This document shows, in pieces, positions 1-5,667 of a stretch of DNA of 5,978 bases. The notes beneath the pieces were generated by a model, which was not told the DNA's origin, did no database searches, and saw only the letters and a list, made by a program, of their open reading frames with translations. Where the stretch lies: the NCBI GenBank assembly GCA_025459035.1, contig JALORJ010000177.1, forward strand, positions 1-5,978. The letters run 5' to 3'. How positions within the stretch are numbered: the stretch's first letter is position 1; every line of letters begins with the position of its first letter. The stretch is from Burkholderiales bacterium. Lineage in GTDB: Bacteria > Pseudomonadota > Gammaproteobacteria > Burkholderiales > Ga0077523. Made by a program: the position numbers and the translations under genes.

Positions 1-218
1 GCGACCTGAGGGCCGGCCTCAAGAACATCGTCGGCGGCGAGCTCAAGGGCTACACCGAGCTGATGCAGGAAGCCCGCGAGGAAGCGACCGAGCGCATGGT
101 GAAGCAGGCCGAATCGGTCGGCGCCAACGCCGTGCTGAACGTGCGCTTCGCCACCGCATCGATCACGACCGGCGCGGCCGAACTGCTCGCCTACGGCTCG
201 GCCGTCGTGCTCGAGTGA
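1..218 (+). CDS. YbjQ-family (UPF0145) protein, 3' end only
   Basis: This is the C-terminal 71 residues of a small protein whose start lies before the window; the reading frame begins at base 3 and ends with TGA at 216-218. The readable part carries family features: a GG turn in IVGGELKGY, a helix with AREEATERM, then GANAVLNVRF and a final strand ending LLAYGSAVV. This is the pattern of YbjQ proteins (UPF0145/DUF74, often labelled putative heavy-metal-binding domain), which form small pentameric rings. Their biochemical role is not established. It is clearly paralogous to the next gene: both share a GG-x-L-x-x-Y segment, AR-x-EA-x-x-RM, GA-x-x-x-x-NV-x-F and A-x-E-x-LA-x-G. The next gene begins 16 nt later, so they are almost certainly co-transcribed. 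The missing N-terminus means I cannot tell whether this copy also has a membrane segment. Confidence 0.8.
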   Translation, partial: DLRAGLKNIVGGELKGYTELMQEAREEATERMVKQAESVGANAVLNVRFATASITTGAAELLAYGSAVVLE

Positions 219-234
219 CGCCGGGGCCGCCGCG

Positions 235-675
235 ATGGACCTGATCGTCTTCGTCGCGCTCGTGGTGATCGGCTTCGTCGCCGGTCGCATCGCCGAGCGC
301 CGGCACTACGCGTCGATCCGCCGCCGCGAAGCGGCGTTGCGCGACATCCAGGTGTTCGCCACGCGCTTCCCGCCGACGCTCGAGCCGCGCCCGCAACGGC
401 TCGTCGCCGGCAGCGTCGTCGTCTCCGACGACTACTTCAAGCGCGTGGTGGCCGGCCTGCAGCAGTGGATCGGCGGGCGGCTTCGCAGCTACGAGTCGCT
501 GATCGATCGCGCGCGGCGCGAAGCGGTGCTGCGCATGAAGGCCGAGGCGCAGGCCTTTGGCGCCACGACCATCGTCAACGTGAAGTTCCAGACCTTCGCG
601 GTCGGCGGCAAGAAGAACGGCAGCCTGAAGGCGGTGGAGGTGCTCGCGTGGGGCACCGCGATCGGCCGCGCGTGA
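235..675 (+). CDS. membrane-anchored YbjQ-family (UPF0145) protein
   Basis: The product is 146 residues. Residues 2-17 are a hydrophobic stretch (LIVFVALVVIGFVAG) followed by a strongly basic segment (residues 18-36, many Arg), which predicts a single N-terminal membrane anchor with the rest in the cytoplasm. A YbjQ/UPF0145 domain follows from about residue 50: the entry strand LVAGSVVVSDDYF, WIGGRLRSYESL, ARREAVLRM, GATTIVNVKF, and the closing VEVLAWGTAI. A typical stand-alone YbjQ is about 105 residues, so the anchor and basic linker account for the extra length. Start choice: ATG at 235 places the hydrophobic anchor at the very N-terminus and no longer frame is plausible, though no strong Shine-Dalgarno sequence precedes it, so translation may be coupled to the upstream gene. 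The molecular function is unknown; metal binding is only a family label. Its neighbours, another YbjQ copy and an M48 protease, suggest a joint membrane-associated role (inference). Confidence 0.8.
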   Translation: MDLIVFVALVVIGFVAGRIAERRHYASIRRREAALRDIQVFATRFPPTLEPRPQRLVAGSVVVSDDYFKRVVAGLQQWIGGRLRSYESLIDRARREAVLRMKAEAQAFGATTIVNVKFQTFAVGGKKNGSLKAVEVLAWGTAIGRA

Positions 676-712
676 TTCCACGCCCGCGCGCCTGCGCGGC
701 CGCGCACCGCCG

Positions 713-1591
713 ATGACCGACTGGTCCAACCCCGAGGTCGACGACAGCGTCAACGTCAGTCGCACGCATCCGCTCGTCGACTTCGCGCGGCTCGCCGGCG
801 GCCTGCTCGGGCTGCTGATTGTCGCGATGGTCGTGCTGATGCTGCTCGCGCAGACGTTCGCGAAGCGCATCCCGTTCGAGGTCGAGCGTCGCGTCGCCGA
901 CGACATCGCCGAGCGCTTCTCGCCGACCACCGGTCCGGTGCCGGCCTATCTGCAGCGCGTCGCGGATCGTCTGGTGCAGGCGCAGCCGCTGCCGGTCCCG
1001 ATGCAGGTGCGCGTGCACTGGCAGCCCGAGGCCACGATCAACGCCTTCGCGACGCTCGGTGGACACGTGGTCGTGTTCGGCGGCCTGCTGCGCGACCTGC
1101 CGGACGAGAACACGCTGGCGATGGTCCTCGCGCACGAGATCGCGCACGTGCGCCATCGCCATCCGATCGGCGCGGCCGGACGCCAGATCGTGATCGGCCT
1201 GGGCCTCGCGCTGCTGTCGGTCGGCAGCGGCAGCGACATCGTCAGCGGTGCCCTGGGGCCAGCCGGTCTCGTCACCGCGCTCGCGTTCACGCGCGAGCAG
1301 GAACGCCAGGCCGACGCGTCCGGACTCGACATGTTGGTGGCCGCCTACGGCCACGCCGGGGGTGCCGCCGACACCTTCCGCGTCCTCGAACGCGCGACGC
1401 GCGACCGCACACAGCCGCCGGCGATCCTGCGCTCGCACCCGCTCGACGCCGACCGGGTCGCGGCGATCGACGCGTGGGTCCGCGCGCGCGGCTTCACGCC
1501 CGACGGACCGCGCACGCCGCTGCCCGCCGATGTCGTCGCGGCGGCGCGCGCCGTCGACGACGCGTCGGACGCGCCGGTCTCGCCGCACTGA
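713..1591 (+). CDS. M48-family membrane-anchored zinc metalloprotease
   Basis: A 292-residue protein with the M48 (Ste24/HtpX-like) catalytic layout. Residues about 27-46 (LAGGLLGLLIVAMVVLMLLA) form one N-terminal transmembrane segment. The zinc motif HEIAH is at residues 141-145 (His141, Glu142, His145), and the third ligand lies in ERQAD, with Glu197 and Asp201 in the usual ExxxD arrangement. Ahead of these, INAFATLGGHVVVFGGLL (about residues 110-127) matches the substrate-binding edge strand of the family, and SHPLDADRV near the C-terminus is the conserved SHP..R element. All catalytic residues are present, so it should be an active membrane-associated peptidase; members of the family usually act in envelope protein quality control. 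There is no lipobox, so it differs from the lipoprotein or secreted M48 enzymes. The ATG at 713 follows the YbjQ-like gene by 37 nt without a clear ribosome binding site. The substrate is unknown. Confidence 0.9.
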   Translation: MTDWSNPEVDDSVNVSRTHPLVDFARLAGGLLGLLIVAMVVLMLLAQTFAKRIPFEVERRVADDIAERFSPTTGPVPAYLQRVADRLVQAQPLPVPMQVRVHWQPEATINAFATLGGHVVVFGGLLRDLPDENTLAMVLAHEIAHVRHRHPIGAAGRQIVIGLGLALLSVGSGSDIVSGALGPAGLVTALAFTREQERQADASGLDMLVAAYGHAGGAADTFRVLERATRDRTQPPAILRSHPLDADRVAAIDAWVRARGFTPDGPRTPLPADVVAAARAVDDASDAPVSPH

Positions 1592-1605
1592 CGGCGTCGC
1601 ACCGA

Positions 1606-1632
1606 AGCGGCACGTGCGCGGCACCTGCCGCT
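1606..1632 (+). terminator. strong hairpin after the M48 gene, possible transcript end
   Basis: AGCGGCA (1606-1612) pairs perfectly with TGCCGCT (1626-1632); inside, after one C/C mismatch, GTGC (1614-1617) pairs with GCAC (1621-1624) around a 3-nt loop. It begins 14 nt past the M48 stop codon. No run of T follows, so it is not a classic intrinsic terminator; in such a GC-rich genome it may instead mark a 3' end with Rho-dependent termination, or protect the mRNA. Confidence 0.4.
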
Positions 1633-1649
1633 CCGCGACGGCGCGAGCG

Positions 1650-1678
1650 TTGACGCCCGTGGCGCGACCGCCTACGGT
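1650..1678 (+). promoter_or_regulatory. dadA: candidate sigma70-type promoter for the riboswitch-dadA transcript
   Basis: TTGACG (1650-1655) matches the -35 consensus at 5 of 6 bases. After exactly 17 bp comes TACGGT (1673-1678), which keeps the most conserved T, A and final T of the -10 box. Transcription would start near 1685, just ahead of the first glycine aptamer, which is where it is expected. A perfect 7-bp inverted repeat, GCGACCG (1664-1670) and CGGTCGC (1675-1681), overlaps the -10 element and could be an operator. Found by eye only. Confidence 0.5.
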
Positions 1679-1689
1679 CGCGGTGCGTG

Positions 1690-1830
1690 TGATCTTCCCG
1701 ACGGGAGAGCGCAGGCGTCGTGGTCGATGCGTGCTCCGCTGCACGCGGCGACGCGGCCCTGCCGCCGAAGGCGCAGAACGCCACCCGTAGAACGCTCAGG
1801 CCCGCACGGGCGTCCGGTCCGACCGGACGT
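1690..1830 (+). promoter_or_regulatory. glycine riboswitch, aptamer 1 (divergent)
   Basis: This is the first of two tandem glycine-binding (gcvT-type) aptamers. The core GCCGAAGGCGCAG (1764-1776) is close to the canonical GCCGAAGGRGCAA. P2 can form between GAGCG (1707-1711) and CGCTC (1793-1797), followed by CAGGC (1797-1801). The arm between them is unusually long: GCAG (1711-1714) with CTGC (1759-1762), GCGTCG (1715-1720) with CGACGC (1749-1754), and a distal stem GCGTGC (1729-1734) with GCACGC (1741-1746). The 3' side departs from consensus: the AAAAGGAC expected after CAGGC is not there, and a perfect hairpin CGTCCGG/CCGGACG (1811-1817 with 1823-1829) follows instead. The family identity rests mainly on the core and on the adjacent, better aptamer. 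The outer boundaries are approximate. Confidence 0.75.
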
Positions 1831-1852
1831 CTTCGCGGAGGAACCGTCGAGG

Positions 1853-1966
1853 AGGGCGCGACTCTGGAGAGTGCGGGCGCGGGCGCCCGCCGCCGAAGGG
1901 GCAATCGATGCCCGACCGGTCCTGCCGGGCGGACGTCGCAATCTCTCAGGCAAACGGACAGGGGGG
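1853..1966 (+). promoter_or_regulatory. glycine riboswitch, aptamer 2 (canonical)
   Basis: This is a near-textbook glycine aptamer. CTCTGGAGAG (1862-1871) opens it. GAGAG (1867-1871) pairs with CTCTC (1943-1947) as P2. The P3a arm is GCGGGCG (1873-1879) with CGCCCGC (1884-1890) around a 4-nt loop. The invariant core GCCGAAGGGGCAA lies at 1892-1904, and the conserved 3' part CTCTCAGGCAAACGGACAG is at 1943-1961. Binding of free glycine by this RNA class usually switches on downstream genes, most often the glycine cleavage system. Here the next gene is dadA, 76 nt downstream. With aptamer 1 it forms the common tandem arrangement, separated by a short linker (about 1831-1852). Confidence 0.92.
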
Positions 1967-2042
1967 TGAGGACACGGTACGCGGCGCGCGTGCCGGTTCG
2001 CGCGATTCATTCCCCGCCCGCGTTTCACGAAGGAGCGCCTGT
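1967..2042 (+). promoter_or_regulatory. probable riboswitch expression platform and dadA leader
   Basis: This linker between aptamer 2 and dadA can form CGCGCG (1985-1990) with CGCGCG (1999-2004) around an 8-nt loop. No T-run follows, so transcription termination is not evident. An alternative pairing, GGCGC (1983-1987) with GCGCC (2035-2039), would lock the bases just after the AGGAG ribosome binding site. The two pairings share 1985-1987 and exclude each other, which would suit control at translation initiation. This is inference from hand-drawn pairings; no folding was computed. Confidence 0.3.
2031..2035 (+). promoter_or_regulatory. dadA: ribosome binding site deciding the dadA start
   Basis: AGGAG lies 7 nt before the ATG at 2043. 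It fixes that ATG as the start, although the frame is open upstream into the riboswitch; the residues added by any earlier start would be encoded by aptamer RNA. Confidence 0.8.
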
Positions 2043-3350
2043 ATGCACGTTCTCGTTCTCGGCAGCGGTGTCGTCGGCACCGCCACCGCCTGGTATCTGC
2101 GCCGCGCCGGTCACGCGGTCACCGTCGTCGACCGCCAGCCCGCGTCGGGTCTCGAAACCAGCTTCGCCAACGGCGGCCAGATCTCGGTCAGCCATGCCGA
2201 GCCCTGGGCCAATCCGCACGCCCCCGCCAAGATCCTCAAGTGGCTGGGTCGCGACGACGCGCCGCTGCTGTTCCGGCTGCGGGCCGACCCGGCGCAGTGG
2301 CTGTGGGGCCTGCGCTTCCTGCGCGAATGCACGCCGGCGCGCACGCGCCACAACATCGCGCAGATCGTGCAGCTCGGCCTCTACAGCCGCGCCGCGCTGC
2401 AGGCGCTGCGGGCCGAGCTGGGGCTCGAGTACGAACAGCGCACCCGCGGCATCCTCCACCTGTACACCAGCGCGGCCGAGCTCGATGCCGCCCGCGGGCC
2501 GACCGCGCTGATGCGCACCCTCGGCTGCGACCGCGTCGAGAAGACGCCCGACGAATGCGTCGCGATCGAGCCCGCGCTTGCGGGGATCCGTCACACGCTG
2601 GCCGGCGGCACTTACACGGCCTCCGACGAGTCGGGCAACGCGTGGATGTTCACCGACGCACTGGCCGCGCGCTGCGCCGAGGCCGGCGTGCGGTTCCGCT
2701 ACGGCAGCGACGTGCGGGCGCTGGTGCGCGAAGGCGGGCGTGTCGTCGGGGCCCGCGTTCGCGACGTCGCGAACGGCGCCGAGACCACGTTGACCGCCGA
2801 CGCGACCGTGGTCGCGATGGGCAGCTTCAGCCCGTTCGTCGTGCGACCGCTGGGCCTGTCGATCCCGGTCTATCCGGCCAAGGGCTACTCGATCACCGTG
2901 CCGGTCGTGCGCCCCGAGCGCGCCCCGACCACCAGCCTGACCGACGACGAATTCAAGATCGTCGTCTCGCGGCTCGGCGACAAGCTGCGCGTGGCCGGGA
3001 CCGCCGAGTTCACCGGCTGGAACACCGCGCTCGACCGGCCCGAACGCTGCGAGGCCATCGTGCGCCGCGCGCAGACGCTGTTCGGGGACGCCTGCGACTG
3101 GTCGGCCGCGCAGTTCTGGACCGGCCTGCGCCCGGCGACGCCGTCGAACGTGCCGCTGATCGGGCCGACGCGCATCCCGGGGCTGTGGCTCAACACCGGC
3201 CACGGCACGCTTGGCTGGACGCACGCGTGCGGGTCGGGCAAGGCGCTCGCCGAGCTGGTCGGCGGGCGCGTGCCGGAGCTCGACTTCGCCTTCGTCGGCG
3301 GCACGCCCGTGGCGTCGACGCCCGCGATGCCCGCGCGTCGTCCGGCGTGA
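2043..3350 (+). CDS. dadA: D-amino acid dehydrogenase (DadA), FAD-dependent
   Basis: The 435-residue product (E. coli DadA has 432) oxidatively deaminates D-amino acids, classically D-alanine to pyruvate and ammonia, passing electrons through FAD to the respiratory quinone pool at the inner face of the inner membrane. Evidence: the N-terminal FAD-binding Rossmann motif GSGVVG (residues 7-12) in VLVLGSGVVGTATAWYLRRA; the family segment LETSFANGGQIS; VYPAKGYSITVPV; and the C-terminal FAD-contacting block FWTGLRPATPSNVPLIG and LNTGHGTLGWTHACGSG (His387 in TGHGTLGW). These match DadA nearly residue for residue. The last 20 or so residues are a Pro/Ala-rich tail. The start is fixed by AGGAG at 2031-2035. 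No alanine racemase gene (dadX) follows; a PQQ dehydrogenase does. The tandem glycine riboswitch upstream implies induction by glycine, so the physiological substrate may include glycine or a glycine-linked amino acid (inference). A glycine oxidase role cannot be excluded, but the match is to DadA. Confidence 0.93.
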   Translation: MHVLVLGSGVVGTATAWYLRRAGHAVTVVDRQPASGLETSFANGGQISVSHAEPWANPHAPAKILKWLGRDDAPLLFRLRADPAQWLWGLRFLRECTPARTRHNIAQIVQLGLYSRAALQALRAELGLEYEQRTRGILHLYTSAAELDAARGPTALMRTLGCDRVEKTPDECVAIEPALAGIRHTLAGGTYTASDESGNAWMFTDALAARCAEAGVRFRYGSDVRALVREGGRVVGARVRDVANGAETTLTADATVVAMGSFSPFVVRPLGLSIPVYPAKGYSITVPVVRPERAPTTSLTDDEFKIVVSRLGDKLRVAGTAEFTGWNTALDRPERCEAIVRRAQTLFGDACDWSAAQFWTGLRPATPSNVPLIGPTRIPGLWLNTGHGTLGWTHACGSGKALAELVGGRVPELDFAFVGGTPVASTPAMPARRPA

Positions 3351-3390
3351 CGCGTCGGCCGGATTCGCGCGAAGCTCTCGATCGTTCCCG

Positions 3391-3419
3391 CAGGGTCGGC
3401 GCGTCCGCGCCCGACCCTG
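3391..3419 (+). terminator. intergenic hairpin between dadA and the PQQ dehydrogenase gene
   Basis: CAGGGTCGG (3391-3399) pairs perfectly with CCGACCCTG (3411-3419), extended by GCG (3401-3403) with CGC (3408-3410) across a bulged C. It sits 40 nt after the dadA stop and 26 nt before the next start. The bases that follow are not T-rich, so it is at best a partial terminator; it could instead be an RNA-processing or stability element that sets different levels for the two parts of the operon. Confidence 0.45.
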
Positions 3420-3433
3420 TCCACCGCCCCGCA

Positions 3434-3438
3434 GAGGA
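3434..3438 (+). promoter_or_regulatory. ribosome binding site deciding the GTG start of the PQQ dehydrogenase
   Basis: GAGGA (3434-3438) lies 7 nt before GTG at 3446. That start gives a complete signal peptide; the open frame further upstream overlaps dadA and lacks DadA- or quinoprotein-like sequence. Confidence 0.65.
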
Positions 3439-3445
3439 CCCCGCC

Positions 3446-5200
3446 GTGATCCGAGCCGTCCGTCGTCACCTGTCGATCGCCGTCGCCTGTGCCACGTTGT
3501 CCCTGCCCGCGCTGGCCGGCGGTCCGTCGGATGCCGCGCTCGTCGCGGCACCGCGCAACCCGACCGAGTGGCTGAACTACGGGCGCACGTACGACAACCA
3601 GCGCTTCAGCCTGCTGTCGCAGATCACCCCGAAGAACGTGAAGCAGCTGCGGCCGGTCTGGACCGCCGGCCTGGGCAGCCTCGACGGCCTCGAAGCGACG
3701 CCGATCGTCAGCGGCGGAAAGATGTTCGTCACCGGCGCGCACTCGCACGTCTTCGCGTTCGACGCGGCGACCGGCGACCGGCTGTGGCACTGGGCGCCGG
3801 AAGAACCCGAAGGCCTGGGCACCGTGCTGTGCTGCGGCCCGGTCAACCGCGGCGTCGCGGTGTACGAGAACCTCGTCTACGTGCTGACGCTCGACGCCCG
3901 CATCGTCGCGCTCGACCGCGACAAGGGCACGGTCGTGTGGGAGAAGGTCATCCACGACTGGAAGCAGGGCGTGTCCGCGACCGGTGCACCGCTGGTCGTG
4001 AAGGGCATGGTGCTGGCCGGCATCGCCGGCGGCGAGTACGGCGTGCGCGGCTACGTGCGTGCCTACGACGCGAAGACCGGCGCCGAGCGGTGGACGACGT
4101 ACACCATCCCCGGCCCCGGTGAACCCGGCCACGACACGTGGCCCGGCGACACCTGGAAGACCGGCGGCGGCGCCACGTGGCAGACCGGCGCGTACGACCC
4201 GGCGCTCGGGCTGGTCTACTGGGGCACGAGCAACCCGGGCCCGTGGACGCCCGACCTGCGCACCGGCGACAACCGCTGGACGTCGTCGCTGATCGCGATG
4301 GACGTCGACACCGGCAAGATCCGCTGGGGTTTCCAGTACACCCCGAACGACGGCTGGGACTACGACGGCAACAACGCGCCGATCCTGGCCGACATCAAGG
4401 TCGACGGAAAACCGGTGAAGGCCGCGCTGCAGACCAACCGCAACGGCTTCTTCTACGTGCTCGACCGCACCGACGGCCGCTTCATCCACGCCACGCCGAC
4501 GATCGACGGCATCAACTGGACCACAGGGCTCGACCCGGTGACCGGCCGCCCGAAGATCAACGAGGCCATGAAGCCGAAGGCCGACGGCAAGAAGGTGATG
4601 CCGATCGTCCCCGGGCTCGAAGGCGGCACCAACTGGTTCCCGATGGCGTTCAACCCCGAGACCGGCGTGGCGTTCGTGCCGACCAACACCTGGGCGATGG
4701 CGCTGACCGGCTACAAGCCCGAGGACATCAAGTACGAGCCCGGTCAGGTCTACATGGGCATGGACTACAAGATGCACCGCACCGGCGAGACCGTCGGGCG
4801 CTGGCGCGCGTACGACGTGCAGAAGAAGAAGTGGCTGTGGGAGATCGCCAGCCCGCTGCCGGTCTTCGCGGGCGTCCTCGCGACGAAGAGCGGCCTGATG
4901 TTCTCCGGCGACCAGCAGGGCTTCTTCTTCGCAGCCGACGCGAAGACCGGCAAGGTGCTGTGGAAGCACCAGACCGGCTCCGGCATCAACGCTTCGCCGA
5001 TCACGTACGCGATCGGCGGACGCCAGTACGTCGCGATCCTGTCGGGGCTCGGCGGCGACGTCGGCTTCTACTTCAAGGGTCCGAAGAACGCGTCGCTGAT
5101 GGTCTACGCGCTCGACAACCACGACGCCGTCGGCCACGGCAAGGGCGGCAGCTTCCCGGTCGAGGACATCGACGGCGCGCTGACGCCGCTGCCGAAGTGA
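3446..5200 (+). CDS. PQQ-dependent alcohol dehydrogenase with lanthanide-type active site
   Basis: A 584-residue periplasmic quinoprotein of the methanol/ethanol dehydrogenase family (eight-bladed propeller, usually about 600 residues). It oxidises primary alcohols to aldehydes using pyrroloquinoline quinone, passing electrons to a cytochrome c. The signal peptide is residues 1-24, cleaved after PALA. The adjacent cysteine pair Cys129-Cys130 (LCCGPVNRG) is the vicinal disulfide over PQQ. Expected metal ligands are Glu197 (GGEYGVRG) and Asn263 (GTSNPGPW); the catalytic base is Asp305 in GWDYDGNN. Asp307, two residues on, is the extra aspartate found in lanthanide-dependent XoxF, ExaF and PedH enzymes and replaced by Ala or Ser in calcium enzymes. 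Repeated propeller W-motifs are seen (for example DAATGDRLWHW, DAKTGAERW, DVDTGKIRW, DAKTGKVLWKH). There is no fused heme domain; the next gene supplies the cytochrome. I cannot assign it to XoxF or another subclade, or name the alcohol. No PQQ biosynthesis genes are in the window. Confidence 0.92.
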   Translation: MIRAVRRHLSIAVACATLSLPALAGGPSDAALVAAPRNPTEWLNYGRTYDNQRFSLLSQITPKNVKQLRPVWTAGLGSLDGLEATPIVSGGKMFVTGAHSHVFAFDAATGDRLWHWAPEEPEGLGTVLCCGPVNRGVAVYENLVYVLTLDARIVALDRDKGTVVWEKVIHDWKQGVSATGAPLVVKGMVLAGIAGGEYGVRGYVRAYDAKTGAERWTTYTIPGPGEPGHDTWPGDTWKTGGGATWQTGAYDPALGLVYWGTSNPGPWTPDLRTGDNRWTSSLIAMDVDTGKIRWGFQYTPNDGWDYDGNNAPILADIKVDGKPVKAALQTNRNGFFYVLDRTDGRFIHATPTIDGINWTTGLDPVTGRPKINEAMKPKADGKKVMPIVPGLEGGTNWFPMAFNPETGVAFVPTNTWAMALTGYKPEDIKYEPGQVYMGMDYKMHRTGETVGRWRAYDVQKKKWLWEIASPLPVFAGVLATKSGLMFSGDQQGFFFAADAKTGKVLWKHQTGSGINASPITYAIGGRQYVAILSGLGGDVGFYFKGPKNASLMVYALDNHDAVGHGKGGSFPVEDIDGALTPLPK

Positions 5201-5628
5201 CGCGAGGCGCCGCGCGAAGCGTTCGATCCGACGGGCGCCGTCCGCGACACGGTTTCGCGGTGGCGCTCGTCGCCGGGACCGTCCTGCTCGGCGCGAGTCC
5301 GCTCGCGCAGGCGCAGGGCCACCAGAAGCCGAAGGCCGTGATCGACGACTGGGTGTGGCAGCACACCGAGAACCCGTACGGCCCGGGCGACACCGACGCG
5401 CTCGCGGAAGGACGCCGCCTGTACCGAGCGACCTGCTACATCTGTCATGCGGACACCGGCTCGCGCGGCCCGAACCTGCGCGCGAGCAAGCTCGACGGTC
5501 AGGCGTTCCTGAAGGTCGTGATCCACGGCCGCAAGGGCACGCAGATGCCGGCGTGGAAGGGCAAGCTGACCGAGGACGAGATGTGGAAGATCCTGGCGTT
5601 CGTGAAGGCGCCGGTGGGGGAGCCGTAG
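5197..5628 (+). CDS. small periplasmic c-type cytochrome, likely acceptor for the PQQ dehydrogenase
   Basis: The 143-residue product has an N-terminal signal peptide: a basic stretch with RRPRH at 14-18, a hydrophobic core about 20-34, and predicted cleavage after Ala39 (AQA|QG), leaving about 104 mature residues. A single heme-binding CYICH lies at residues 80-84 (Cys80, Cys83, His84 as axial ligand), and Met117 in GTQMPAW is the probable second axial ligand. The final helix, EDEMWKILAFVK, is typical of class I cytochromes. GTG at 5197 overlaps the TGA of the dehydrogenase gene (GTGA), so translation is probably coupled; no clear ribosome binding site precedes it. The in-frame GTG at 5260 would cut off the basic part of the signal peptide and is unlikely. 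Position and family strongly suggest it accepts electrons from the quinoprotein and passes them to a terminal oxidase. It is not obviously XoxG or MxaG by sequence. Confidence 0.87.
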   Translation: MTRGAARSVRSDGRRPRHGFAVALVAGTVLLGASPLAQAQGHQKPKAVIDDWVWQHTENPYGPGDTDALAEGRRLYRATCYICHADTGSRGPNLRASKLDGQAFLKVVIHGRKGTQMPAWKGKLTEDEMWKILAFVKAPVGEP

Positions 5629-5667
5629 TTCACTCCCGCCCCGCCGATTCGTGAGTCTGGGTGTCGC

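Noticed and set aside
575..1744. Long open frame on the minus strand opposite the M48 gene
   Set aside because: It is Arg/Asp-rich low-complexity sequence with no recognisable domain, directly opposite a gene with a full catalytic motif. High GC content leaves such antisense frames open by chance.
1908..2042. Earlier start for dadA giving 45 more residues
   Set aside because: That stretch overlaps riboswitch aptamer 2 and the added residues resemble nothing in DadA; AGGAG precisely precedes the ATG at 2043 and the GxGxxG motif then sits at the expected residue 7.
1720..2511. Plus-strand open frame running through the riboswitch into dadA
   Set aside because: It is in a different frame from dadA, has an Arg/Ala/Ser-rich product, and overlaps structured RNA.
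2240..3445. Upstream extension of the PQQ dehydrogenase frame to give a 986-residue protein
   Set aside because: The extra 402 residues are an out-of-frame reading of dadA; the GTG at 3446 has a ribosome binding site and yields a clean signal peptide.
3479..3496. Possible lipobox around Cys15 of the PQQ dehydrogenase signal peptide
   Set aside because: The -3 position is Ala rather than Leu and more hydrophobic residues plus an ALA cleavage site follow, fitting ordinary signal peptidase I cleavage.
2025..3551. 508-residue minus-strand open frame opposite dadA
   Set aside because: It mirrors a clear DadA gene, its product is Arg/Gly/Ala-rich without domains, and no ribosome binding site or promoter is apparent.
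2885..5137. 750-residue minus-strand open frame opposite the PQQ dehydrogenase
   Set aside because: It is a reverse-frame shadow of a well-supported gene; its composition is Val/Arg/Asp-biased without motifs.
5617..5637. Weak hairpin GGGAG/CTCCC across the cytochrome stop codon as a terminator
   Set aside because: It has only 5 bp with a long loop and no T-run, expected by chance at this GC content.
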